Shown piece by piece: positions 45,938-56,499 of a stretch of DNA of 64,000 nucleotides. The notes beneath the pieces were generated by a model. That model had not been told where the DNA came from, made no database searches, and was given only the letters and a program-made list of their open reading frames with translations. The translations under genes were made by a program, and so were the position numbers. Source of the stretch: Hymenopellis radicata (lineage: Eukaryota > Basidiomycota > Agaricomycetes > Agaricales > Physalacriaceae); NCBI GenBank assembly GCA_015501595.1, contig JADNRX010000026.1:186001-250000 (forward strand), read 5' to 3'. How positions within the stretch are numbered: the stretch's first letter is position 1; each line of letters begins with the position of its first letter.

Positions 45938-48900
45938 ATGATGCCTCTCTTCGACCTCACCCTTCTTGGAGGCTGTAACAAGCCCAACTGCCCTCAAGCA
46001 TGCGGATTTGCCTTTGTCAACGACAAAACACCAGAGAACTATCTACCAACGGATCCTTGTGGCGTTTGCGGCTGTCCAATCGGTGCTCATATTCGGCGGG
46101 TAAGATTAACTGTTTTACTTCAGCCTAACAGTAGTCAACTGAGCTTAACATTTAGGCGCCCGAACAACCAAAAGTCGACACGGAGGCCAAGGGTCAGCAG
46201 TCTCAGTCACCTCCCTCAACGGAAGCGCGTCAGGTATAGTTACACCTTATTCATCTCAAGACTCCTCTGATCAGTATGCTACTAGAAAACCCAATCGAAC
46301 AAGGTTGACAGCACTGCATTTGCAGGCACTACACGGGACAGTCTATTTGCCTCACGTCCGGGAGGCGATCAGGATCCAAAACCCGCACATCATCCACCGG
46401 GCGCCTGGAAGAAAGCGCCGCCCACTGAGGCCTTTCGAGACGCGTCAAAAGCTCGGAACGATAAGCGCCACAAGGCGGCTGTCAGTCAAGGACTTGGCGG
46501 GGCCTTGAAGTTTGACCCCTCTGAGAAGGTATGAAGTTCTTCTTTGCACATCCTAATGCCGTATTTGAACGCCTTGTAGATTATCGTGGATAAACTCGCG
46601 AACAAGACAGGTCGTCCAGGACCCAAGAAGAAACCTGCAGAGGAAGAAGACACCAGACCTAGGATCGTGACAGTAATCCTGATTCCGGAAACACAAGCCG
46701 CTCATCGTGAGGAGGTTCGCCGCCCTTCTCGGCAGAGGTATTTGTCTTTCCCTCAAGTTGTCAACATAATTTGTAACCTTTAAACTTAGGTTTGAGATCC
46801 TTCAGCGCCCAGGAAACGACTACGTTCGGGAAGTTCAGATCAACGTCACTGACCTGGACAATGCAGATGCCTTCACTGCTGCCGTGTACGAAAAGTTTGC
46901 CAAGGTCTGGCCCGCCGAACATTCTACAAATCCCAAGGAGCTTTTCCACACCATGGATGTCATACAGCCCGAAAGTCGAGGCATGGCATCAATGTTGATG
47001 GTCAACACTTGGGTTCAGGATGACAGAGCTTGCTTTCGAACGATTCGAGGGTAAGTCGTCTCATCTAGAATATGATTCTCAACTAACAACTTCAATACAG
47101 ATCAAACTCGCGCCACCATCCATCTAGCATGAACGATAAAGAGGTCAAGTGCCCGGTCTACATCTGTTTGATAGAGGCGCACAAAGACCTCCCGGTTACA
47201 GAGCCTAAACTCTCTGCCCCGAAGAACAACAGTTCTTCGTCGAAAAAGGTCATTATTCAGTTGTTTTTCAAGTCATAAGCTTACCTCTTCATAGTCAAAA
47301 GACGCGTCGAGCTTCAAAGAGACTAAACATCAGGAGAAGACCACAGAGCCGGCCTCTGTCTCCGAAGATGAGTTGAAAAAGCCTTCCTCTCCGCAGACCA
47401 GAAGTACCTCAAAAGTAAGCTGTTTATCGTCTGGCTATGAATATCGACTTACTGTGCCTTAGCGCAAGGCCACGGAGCCCCTTCGTGAGTCTAAGCCGAA
47501 GCGCCAAAGGAACCAGACTATTGAGATCTCGGACGATGAGGATGTTGAGATGAAGTCCTCTGAGGACACATTCCACGCTCACAAGGCATGTTCAAGTGCC
47601 TCCACTGCTAGTCAAAATCTAACCTCATTCAACATAGGTTTTATCCATCCCTCAGTCCGTCTTAGTCGCAAAAAGACTGGCAGCCAATACTGGATCCTTG
47701 GCGGACCGTCCTTCCCATTCCGCCGGTTACGCGGGATGCGGTCAATGGGTTAGTATACCTGTTGATCTCTCAAACCTTTTTCTTATTCCTCATTGATAGT
47801 CGACATTGATTCTGTCCTCGCCCTACGACCTTCTCTCGAACGTGGTTGGTCACTCTAATGCGCTGCTGTCCAATCTGCGGAATACGTCTCTGGGCACGGA
47901 TGCCGATTTGGCGGCAGAGCTGTTGTACAGCTATCGCCCTCAGACTGAGGCCTTCGCACACTTTACGGAGCTCGCTGCATGGCTGGATAGTGCACCTCTC
48001 GGCTACGACTACCAGCCGGAGCAGAACCCTGCCTTTGTGAAAAAGTTCAAGTTGGGTCCACATGGAATGACCTTAGCGATCGAGGCCCTCTTATCCCTTT
48101 CCGCCCTCGTTCAACAAATATCATCAAAGCCCGGCCTCTCAATCAATGCGTACGAGGAACTTCGCACTGTTCATGAAGAACTTACCGATTTCGGGGAGGC
48201 TGTTACACGACTATTCCAATTCTTCTTCAAAACGGTGGAGCCTCGTTTCTGGTACCCAAAGACAGGTCTTCGACAGTTGGAGGCTGTTATCGCTCTTAAC
48301 CGACCTCTGTTGGAGGAACACGCGGTTCGTTGTATTTTTAACAGTATTTGTTATAGCTAATACTGAAATGTAGCCTGGCGCTGCTCCTCTATCCTCCATA
48401 CACCAAGGCCTTTCGAGGTTACGCAGTCTGCTCCGGGAAGATGGTACTACTGAAGACATCCTTCGCGCTCATATTCGCACCTGCTTTGGCCACGCTGAGG
48501 ATCCTGCGTACATGGAGATCAGCCTTATTTCGCGAGGGCCGTTCGGCCTGGATCTTCTGATTGAAACGATTCGGGAATACGTGCAGGACCGGGAGATCCA
48601 CTGCAACTACGACGGGTGTTTAGCAGTGCTTGGAAAGCTGGCTCTAGCTGTGGCTTGGAAGACGTTCCAGTTTTTATCGGTACGAGAACTGAATACTTTG
48701 TCTCCTTCATCCTCTCACTGTTCTTCCAGAGACCCAAACACTACAATCAACCATCTAAGCGCGAAGACTGGAAAAGAAACCCCGCGTTCGTGTTACCTCC
48801 TACTATCACACCTTCATGGACTCACTTGTTTCCTCAGCACTGGAAATGACCAACCGGCGGGGAGCGAATTCGATGAAGGTGCGCTCTTTGTCATGACCTC

Positions 48901-49399
48901 TTGCACATTCATGGAACTGCATTCTTAGATCTACCGCCTGCTCCGGACTCTCCAGACTCTGAATGGTACACGGATCTCATTATCCCAGACATCTCTTGTC
49001 GTCCAGCTTTCAGCTTCCAACCCGAACACTCTAGCTTCACGCCAGGACCACAACAACAACAGGCCTTTGTTGCAGTAGATCCTCGCCTGGAGAAAGCTGC
49101 CGCGTTCGCTCAGGAGAAACTGTCCTGGACATCACTTCTGAACCGGCTGCGCACAGAATTTCCTCACCCCCTCCTATCTATCCGAAAACGTTTCGAGGAT
49201 CAGATTAAGGGAGAGCCGGATCGCAGAAAGCAGTATTTAGCAGCTCAATTGGTAAGTCTCCCAAGGGATTCTGTCTTAAAGAAGTCTATTGACAATTCCA
49301 TAGGCGTATCATCCTGACAAGAATCGAGTTGCTGGAGAAATTTGGGTTCAAATCGTCACACAATTGAACTGTGCTATCAATAAGGCCTATGGCCAGTAG
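45938..49399 (+). CDS. Multi-exon transposon cargo protein with Cys-rich N-terminus and J-domain-like C-terminus
   Basis: Not recognised by name. It starts MMPLFDLTLLGGC with a Cys cluster (GGCNKPNCPQACGFAF... DPCGVCGCPIGAH) that could bind zinc. There follow a Pro/Lys-rich linker, a block RFEILQRPGNDYVREVQINVT, a Ser-rich linker rewritten over several small exons, and a large helical C-terminal region (about 47800-49240, including FGLDLLIETIREYVQ and PRPKHYNQP...FVLPPTITPSWTHL). The final exon joins AAQL to AYHPDKNRVAG and INKAYGQ, stop 49397-49399. HPDKN with flanking helices is the J-domain signature, so it may recruit an Hsp70. About 15 introns of 40-60 nt splice cleanly, which argues for a functional gene. 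It converges with the dioxygenase gene (stops 71 bp apart). Confidence 0.65.
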
Positions 49400-49470
49400 A
49401 TTCTTGTAACTAGTAACTTTCTTGTGCATTACAATACGTCGAATGGCTTTCAAATTGTTCTACTATATGT

Positions 49471-51360
49471 CTAATATTTGGGAAAGACTCCGTCTTCACC
49501 AAGGAACTTTTCTCCATCCGCGTTACCCGAATGCCCTTTCCTACGCGCAATCTCCAGTGTCTCATGCCCCGTTTCAGACGTCTGAAACATTGACGCCTGA
49601 TTAAACCACACAACGGAACCCCGCCCGTTGCCCGCCTCCCAATCCTCCTCAGACACATCTTCCGGCCGACAAAGGGGTTCTGAATTTTCGGGCGTCGGGC
49701 GCTCTCCATTCGACGTCGTCACGATTTGAATGCCTGTTGAGATGTGAGGAAAAGAAATCACCAAAAGACGATCCAGCGTACGATCGATATTGAAGTGAAA
49801 GAACAGGGAGGAGGGGTAAAGCAAGAAGACCCCGGGTGGGAGCTCCAAGCAGACGCCTGCCTCCCAGATGACAAGCCAAGCCTTCTCACGGAAATTGAAC
49901 ACGCCTGTCAGGTTGTTAGAGGGCGGGTGGGAGAAAGACATTAGCACTAACCGTAAACGAAAACAATGCATATGCCAAGGGCGATGTTCTTGAAATCAAC
50001 GTGGGGGTCACAATGGACGCGCTTCACACCCAGTCGTGGCGCATTCAAGCACCAATTGAAGAAGAGTCCGAATGGGGTGGTGATGCCGTACTCGTCTCTC
50101 ATGTATTCGTGACAGGTCTTATAGCGCCTAGCGATGCCTGGGAAGTGGTCTTCTGCCATGGCGCTTGCAAGCCCACTAAGCCTCCTCAGCCTGGAATTCG
50201 TGCAGGGATACAAATACAGGCTTACTTGAAGAATGCAAAAGCGGTGCCAGGCCTAAAGAAGTGCTTGATGTGGTGTTCGTTATCCTTATGCCATTTTGAA
50301 AACGCAGGGGCCTGGACGAATGTCAGAAACAGGCTCTTGAGTGGAGTTCACCACTTACTGATTTGTTATTGCGGTCCGCCCCCGCTATGCAAAACCAGTG
50401 CGGTCCACGACGGTTAGCGGCCATGTCGTCTTCGGTCATGGGGGTGCAGGCCTTGACAAAAGCCTTGGCCTCCTTGATGAAGTCGTCCAGGCGTTCCCGA
50501 ACGTTGTCCGTAATTTTTGAGCGGTAAATCAGCATGCGGCCTTGCGAATCTAGGAATCGGGTTGCTTTACTAGGAGAACATCAGGAAGACGGCCGTGAAA
50601 TGATGGGGGCGGACTCACTTCAAGTACGGCACCAGAGTGATCCCGGAGAGGTGATGACCAATGCCCTGGGGAGAGGCGTGGGCTGCCCTCATCTGAGCGG
50701 CAGAGTAAGAGGGGAAGTTCGTCCCCATCCACCAGGTGGTTGTAGCAGGTAGGGCCTCTGCCTGAAGATCCTCGGCTTGGAAGGTCTCAGCGTCCTCTTT
50801 CATGCGACGGACGTGATTTTGCTTCCGGCGTTGATTACGATTAGGCTTGTCCTTCGGGTGAGGGGGTAGCGTGGAGGGTCGCGCCCTGGAGAACAGACAT
50901 CAGAGGAGGCCTGCACAGACAGGCCACAGGCCAACGTACTGGTATGAAACCTTGGGAATAGTCTCCTGCTCCTCTATCTTCTGCCTCTTGTTTGGCGGCG
51001 GCCCATATGAGGCGGGAGCTGTCGCCCGCTTCGCGGAGCTCTTACGAGAGGCGGGGCGCATGTGAGACGAAGACGCGCCAGTCTGAGGCGCGCGTGTTTG
51101 ATGAACGGAGTTGAGGAGCTCTCGAATCACGTCGGGGTCGGTGTTGCGTGAGGCAGGATCTTCGTCGACGTGACGGCGGATCACGAGGTCTTCGAGGTCG
51201 ATCACAAGATGGAAAGTTTTGCCATCGTCGTCGCTGGTGAGGGAGGTTCTGAAGCTAGGGGGTCGTCAGGACGTGAGCCGGCGTTAAGTGGGCTGACGCA
51301 CCTTGAGGCGTCAAAGAACCGGGCCACAAACTTCTTGACGGCGAGGCGCGTCAATCGCAT
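49471..51360 (-). CDS. 2-oxoglutarate/Fe(II) dioxygenase, TET/JBP-like
   Basis: Start MRLTRLAVKKFVARFFDAS at 51360; a disordered linker with KRQK follows. The catalytic double-stranded beta-helix is encoded at about 49600-50120: YGITTPFGLFFNWCLN, then RVHCDPHVDFKNIALGICI with the metal-binding H-x-D, then WEAGVCLELPPGVFLLYPSS and a distal His in LFFHFN. Last comes RGSVVWFNQASMF, resembling the Arg-containing C-terminal strand of fungal TET/JBP proteins. It ends GEDGVFPKY, stop 49471-49473. TET/JBP enzymes oxidise 5-methylcytosine or thymine in DNA; large basidiomycete families ride on transposons. About eight short introns; a TATATAAA box lies about 155 bp upstream (51515-51522). The 2OG-dioxygenase fold is fairly secure; TET/JBP membership is a motif-level inference. 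Confidence 0.65.
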
Positions 51361-51514
51361 CTCGAAGAAAGGGAAATGGTTGGTGAGGGCAGCAGGCTGC
51401 TTTGGTACTTGCCGAAGCGTTCCCGGGAGACCTCGCGGGTTTGTCGTCCTAGCACTGCCAGCAACAGCCGTCAGTGCTTACGCTCGGTCTGGGGACAACG
51501 ACGCGGCTCACCTG

Positions 51515-51522
51515 TTTATATA
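51515..51522 (-). promoter_or_regulatory. TATA box of the dioxygenase gene
   Basis: TATATAAA on the minus strand, about 155 bp before the ATG; the only such box in the upstream 250 bp. Confidence 0.4.
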
Positions 51523-51539
51523 GGCCCGGTTAGCAGTCA

Positions 51540-52113
51540 ACAATCGGGCGCCAAACGCGTCCACATGGTGGTCACGGTCGTGGTTCTGGGTCAACAAACA
51601 ATTGTTAGGGGTCAGTGCCTGATTTAGACTTATTTTTGTCTTCTTTCATCCACCACCCATGCCCGTGCTGTTGAAAGACGCAGACTCTGAAAAATGTTGC
51701 AGAATTCGTCGACTGCGAAGCAAGCTGTTGCCTGTTCTCGCGTGAACTGGTGCGTCGCTTCACCGTCGACCTTGTTTTCGAATTGAGCCACATTTTCTAG
51801 GCGCGTCTCCGACAACACAACATTTACAGGCGCAGCTACACCAGACTCGACGGAGGGTTGTCCTTTGTTGAACGACAGGCTCTCTGTCCGATTTGAAACT
51901 CGCGCTCACTCGATTGGAGCAGGTCGAACGGGCTGCCGCCTGTTCTTGCGTGAAATCTTCGGCAGACGACGACAACACCTTGAGGAATACGACGCCGACG
52001 TCATGAAACGGTTACTCACTCACAAGGGAGGACGACAGCCCAAGTAGGCGGAGGCTGGCAAGGCGAGCGGCAGCGGCAGGGGTCACGGCGCACTCCCAAC
52101 CATTGCAGCAAGC
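51540..52113. other. Y3 spacer upstream of the dioxygenase
   Basis: Two short minus-strand frames (51630-51818 and 51760-51978) share the pattern FT(R/Q)EQA(T/A)A, hinting at an old internal duplication of about 150 bp. No gene is supported. Confidence 0.3.
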
Positions 52114-52172
52114 TTTGGGGGTGAGTGGTGGTTATAACCCCAAAGCCACTTGCCTGAATCAGTGGTTATAAC
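52114..52172 (+). repeat. Left arm of a 3.6-kb-spaced inverted repeat
   Basis: TTTGGGGGT, a 6-base gap, TGGTTATAACCC, then TTGCCT and GTGGTTATAAC. The inverted partner is at 55659-55718. Possible ends of an older element nested inside Y3; no TSD was found. Confidence 0.5.
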
Positions 52173-54400
52173 GGGTATGCTCAGTAGGGTTTTGACCCTC
52201 AAATCACGGTTACAACCACTGACACCGGGTTCCACTGACCTACCTGGAAAAACACCCATTCTGGGTGCCTACTATATGCTTTAAAGCCTCAAAGCGGTAT
52301 ATGAGGCTCGTTGAATCTAGTGTGTCCGAATACAGGTATTAGATATTCACGCAGTCGTCCAAATATGGATGTGTTCATCTAAATACGGATGCTTGCTCTA
52401 AAAATAAACCGTTGCGCATAGCGGCGTCGGTGCCCACAAAAGCTGGGTCTGTTCATAGTAGGAAGGAAGTGCGTAGGTCGAGGCCGTCTCGATTTTGAAG
52501 ACGGCGCGTGGAGCACAAATGTGCCCCACGCATACCGCACAACAAAAATGCGACGTAGCTCTCAGCGCGGGGTACAGCAGGGAATGGATTCCGGAGGCTG
52601 GACAGAAATGAAAAATTGGTGGTGCAACTGCTGCGTTGCTGTATTCCTCTGTTGCAGGTGCCTGTCGTTGACTCCAACACGAGCGAGCGACGTAACCATC
52701 GTGCCGCCGTAGAAGGTCCTGAAATATGGTGTCAGGATGTGCGCCTGGGCGTAGAGGTAGCGAAAATAAATTCGAGACCTATAGAGCCCGCTATGAACTG
52801 AATCATGGATGAAAAAAGGGAGAAACACGCACTCGGCACCGAACATATTCTCCCTATTTCCCCGAATGTCGTACCACCGCCCTACACTCTCCGTCGAATG
52901 CCTACTGCCATCGGATGGCGTGTACTCTTGCTGGGCCAGGACGATGAAGAAGGATCGGGGCCTGCTGCCAACAATCGTTCGGGGAATCGAATCGACCTCT
53001 ACTGGTGATGACGGTATGAGGTGGAGACGCGGGGATGCCGGATCCTTGCTGGCTGACGAGCCTGTTGATATCAGACGAACGCGCGGCCCTACGTCATCGA
53101 CGCACGGACCATGGCGTTCGTTACGTTGGCGGATTATGGTGATGGCGGGGATCGTGTCGAAATATAATAATTCCCCCTCCGAGGATTCGAACCTCCAGAG
53201 GCTACCTTTTAGCGAGGGGGACAAATGACGAGACTGTGGGAACCATGGAATCCGGAATCCTTGTCGTCGTCTGCTCCGCGCTGGCAGGGAAGCGGGTCCA
53301 TCGTGATCGTTATTTTTTTTCGTAACATCCAGGATCCTTGGTTGTCGAGGGTTGTCTTCTTGCTACGCCAGCATTGTCGTGTACAAGAATTGTTTTGGGA
53401 ATCAACTCGCCAGGCCAGAAATAGAAATACTAACAGAAAGCCTACGCCAACAGTGAGATACGCCTGGAAAGCAAGAAATGAACGCACTCGATTTGTCGTC
53501 GTCGCCAGCAGACGACATTTCAATACTAGCCCCAGCCCGCGATCTTGAGGCTCCTCAACCACAATGCGCTCGCAGCCCAAAGCATGGCGTAGCTAAAGGG
53601 CACTAGCTTCTGCTTAACGCTAATCCAAAATCGACGTTGTGTGGTCCTAACGAGGGCGTGAGGGCAATCGCGGTCGACGGGAACAGTGGTGGTGGAAAGA
53701 GGATAAGATGAATTGCCGTATTTGGACAACCGCGCGATGCGTTCAGCTCAGCGGCGGCATAAGCGACCATGAGCGTCGTCTCAATGGCGATCGAGAGCGT
53801 CGTCGCAATGACGGGCGAGAGCGTCGTCCAATGTGCGTGGGCAGAAGTCAACGCCTTGAGAGGTCAATACCGATGTCAAGGCGGATTAAGACCACGGAAA
53901 AGAAACGCACCTGGCAACGACAACGACCTCGGACCACCCGTATCTCTCGATCCTTCATAGCGGAAAGCAACGTGAGCCAGAAGCGTCCAGCGTGGTCATG
54001 ACTAGCGTGAGTCAAGACGATGAGATTGTGATGGTGGTCAGAGCCCGCGTTGACGACGCTCTCGGCGGCGGTGCAGACGATCACAGCACACGTCGTTGTA
54101 TGAGGGCCCAGGAGATGTTCCAGGGAGGGCAGGGCAATGGAGATTGAGGCGAGAAATAAGACATTTGACGAGGGAGCGGGTTCTTGACGCTGGCGATGCT
54201 TCAACAACGGAACGACATTTCCAGCGTCTGTATGCGAGTTTACGACTCAGATTAAATAAATTCAATAACGAGAAGAAGGCTACGTACCTTCCGGGTCGAT
54301 CCTGGGCAAGTGTCCCTAAAAGAGGCAAAGAGAGGTAGCACGCAGTGGATGTGCAAAGGTAAGGTGTCCAACATTATAGTGTATCTACCTTGACTTTTGA
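52173..54400. other. Y3 interior, no confident gene
   Basis: Several minus-strand frames between 54328 and 53210 are hydrophobic (for example FLAFQAYLTVGVGFLLVFLFLAWRV near 53450 and SYAMLWAASALWLRSL near 53570) and could be exons of a small membrane protein, but splice joins are not convincing. A 220-codon minus-strand frame (52562-53224) has no recognisable domain. Confidence 0.3.
53172..53221 (-). ncRNA. tRNA-like 3' fragment / box B element
   Basis: On the minus strand an 8-bp stem TCCCCCTC/GAGGGGGA encloses a T-arm-like GGAGG-TTCGAAT-CCTC with an exact box B (GGTTCGAATCC). D and anticodon arms are absent. It is a tRNA remnant or the promoter part of a SINE, not a normal tRNA. Confidence 0.4.
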
Positions 54401-54779
54401 GGTCTTGAGACTTTTATCGGACTTTTACTTTTTGAGCAAGCGGACTGTCAGGTACAAGGCGGGCTTCAATGCCATCTCAAAGTAAGTAAAATTTCCGATA
54501 TATGTCTTGCCGATCCGGGCCCGCCACCCCGAGCGCTGCCCGCCCGACTGATTTTACCGGGTAATGGACTCTTCAGACTTTTATGGGATCAAAATCGTGA
54601 AGCCTCGGAGCAGCCCGATTTTCCTCGCAGCTCAAGTAGAATACATTCGAGTGAAGTTTCATCAACATTCCGAGCCGGGGGAGGCCCGCCGCGCCGCCCA
54701 ATGCTCATTCCATTTTCTGCGCGGATATTGAATAACCGCTATAGCCGGCTCAAAATTAGTTTATTTTTAGACACCAGAT

Positions 54780-55530
54780 GGCTGAGTATCCGTTCCCGCT
54801 CAAATGCACGTCATGTCAGCAGTATCTAAGTTGTAGGGTGTCCCATTCAGCGATTGTCGGGTTGGAAAGCATACAAATGCAGTATCAATCAGATCTAAAC
54901 TTGTATGAGCCTACAGCGCGTACAGCGCTCTCAACGGGGGCGGGAACCAACCCGATCAAGACCAAAAGATGCTGAGTCAACGGTATCCTGCGCGCATCCA
55001 GCGATTAGCGGGCTTAGAAACACATAAATAGGGTATCATTCTGAAGCTATAGAACAGATAGATAAGAAGCTAAATAGAAAAAAGCCGTAGGGCGCGCCGC
55101 TCAAGGGCGGGAGCTGACCCGAAGGCCAGCCACCAATCAGTGTTGCCGAGTTGCCGAAGCACCAGCGCATCCAACGATTTGCGAGCCCAAAAATATACAA
55201 TTAGGGTATCAATGCACAGCTATGACCCAAGGGAGCATGTATGCAAATTTTCAAGAGGATACAGCGCGTACTGCGCGCCCAACGAAGGCGGGAGCGCAAC
55301 CCGCCAAACCCAAACCAGGATGTGCCGAGATGCCGAATCAACGGTATCCGGGCGCATCCAACGATTAGCAGTGGGTAAAAGAGACGATTTTAGTATCAAT
55401 AGAAAGGTACAGGCTCAGAGAGCATGGTGTGATAAGTATTAATTATATATGGCCCGTACAGCGTGCCCAACGGGGGCGGTAAACCCAGCCAGGTAGTCGG
55501 TGATGCCGAGATGCCGATCCAAAAGGGGAT
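54780..55530 (+). repeat. Diverged tandem repeat, period about 170-185 bp
   Basis: About four units sharing GCGCATCCAACGATTAGC, then AGGGTATCAAT, then ACAGCGCGTACTGCGC and a CCAACGGGGGCGGGA stretch. The CATCCA(A/G)CGATT landmark recurs at about 54998, 55171 and 55353, with a degenerate copy near 54850. No coding sequence. Confidence 0.6.
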
Positions 55531-55658
55531 GCCCCGATCACACACCCCAAATCCGTGGTGAACAATAATAAATCAAATACTCTATGAATAATGTTGGAGC
55601 CATAACGGGAGGCCTGCTAGGGTTAGCAGGCAGTGCTAGGGTTACTCTGGACAGAGTG

Positions 55659-55718
55659 GTTATAACCACTTCTGTAGGCAAATGCCATTTGGGTTATAAC
55701 CAGGACTGGACCCCCAAA
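55659..55718 (-). repeat. Right arm of the 3.6-kb-spaced inverted repeat
   Basis: Inverted partner of 52114-52172: GGTTATAACC twice with TTGCC between, ending ACCCCCAAA. Adjacent sequence has GCTAGGGTTAGCAGGC direct and inverted motifs. Confidence 0.5.
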
Positions 55719-55853
55719 AATTACAGCCAGGCCTGGCACTCCACCCGTCAAGTTTTGGGCGTTATGCGAGGGACTTGTATATCAGAAGGGCAAGATCCTT
55801 GTTAGAGCGTTCTCTGTCCCCTTCCCTTTTTTCTCGCTGACTTTTAGCAGGAC

Positions 55854-56084
55854 ATGGATCTCTATGACGATAGTAGAACACTCATATATGCCGGCCCCGT
55901 CGCTCGAAGAATTCGCTCCTCGACATCTGGGTCGACTTGGAACGACTTGACGTTGGCCCTCTTAGACGAGTCGGACTTCAGTACGCATCACGTCTAACCA
56001 TTAACCGACTCAACTAACGTTGCATTAGTACTCATGACTCGGGAAGAAACCGAAGCTAACGGTCTGGCCGCTACAGACCAATAA
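55854..56084 (+). pseudogene. Captured host fragment resembling a fungal RhoGEF PH-domain region
   Basis: Two spliced pieces (55854-55980 and 56029-56084; intron with a CTAAC branch) read RTLIYAGPVARRIRSST, WNDLTLALLD, and then ILMTREETEANG. This resembles the start of the PH domain in fungal Rom-type Rho exchange factors, from memory. An intact acceptor (TTTTAGCAG) lies just before 55851, so these are internal exons taken as genomic DNA. Only about 60 codons; no catalytic domain. Confidence 0.45.
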
Positions 56085-56490
56085 TTTGGGTATTATGGGT
56101 TATATTTTGTGTTGGCTATGGCCTCATGTCGATGCTCGACAGCCATAGTCCGCGTGGGGAGAAGGTGGTTTTCCCGCTGATTGGAAGTCTGGGTTTGGGA
56201 TGTTTGTTCCAGGTGCGAGGATTGTTCTTCGCACACGCGCACGCTGATACGATTTCCCAAGATACCTGTCGTTGCACTGCAAGCCGCGATGCCCTTGAAG
56301 GATACGGCGACTTCGACCTCTGCATTCGGCTTCATCCGTACGCTGGGGGGTACGATAGGTATTTCTGTTGGTCAGGTCGTGTTTTCAAGCGTGCGTGTAC
56401 TTTTTTATTATTGGAATTCCATCTCATCTCGTCCAGACTCTGACACGTCGGGTTGACGATATCCCCGGAGCTGCTGCTGCTTTGTCTGGT
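56047..56490 (+). pseudogene. Captured fragment of an MFS multidrug-type transporter
   Basis: Reading with two introns (56213-56261 and 56391-56436) gives the late part of a DHA-type major facilitator: RYRPIIWVLWVIFCVGYGLM, DSHSPRGEKVVFPLIG, AAMPLKDTATSTSAFGF, IRTLGGTIGISVGQVVFSS, then RRVDDIPGAAAAL. A stop codon (TAA at 56055-56057) lies upstream in frame and the match ends abruptly near 56490. It overlaps the preceding fragment in another frame, a direct join of two unrelated host genes. Confidence 0.6.
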
Positions 56491-56499
56491 GCGCGTCGT

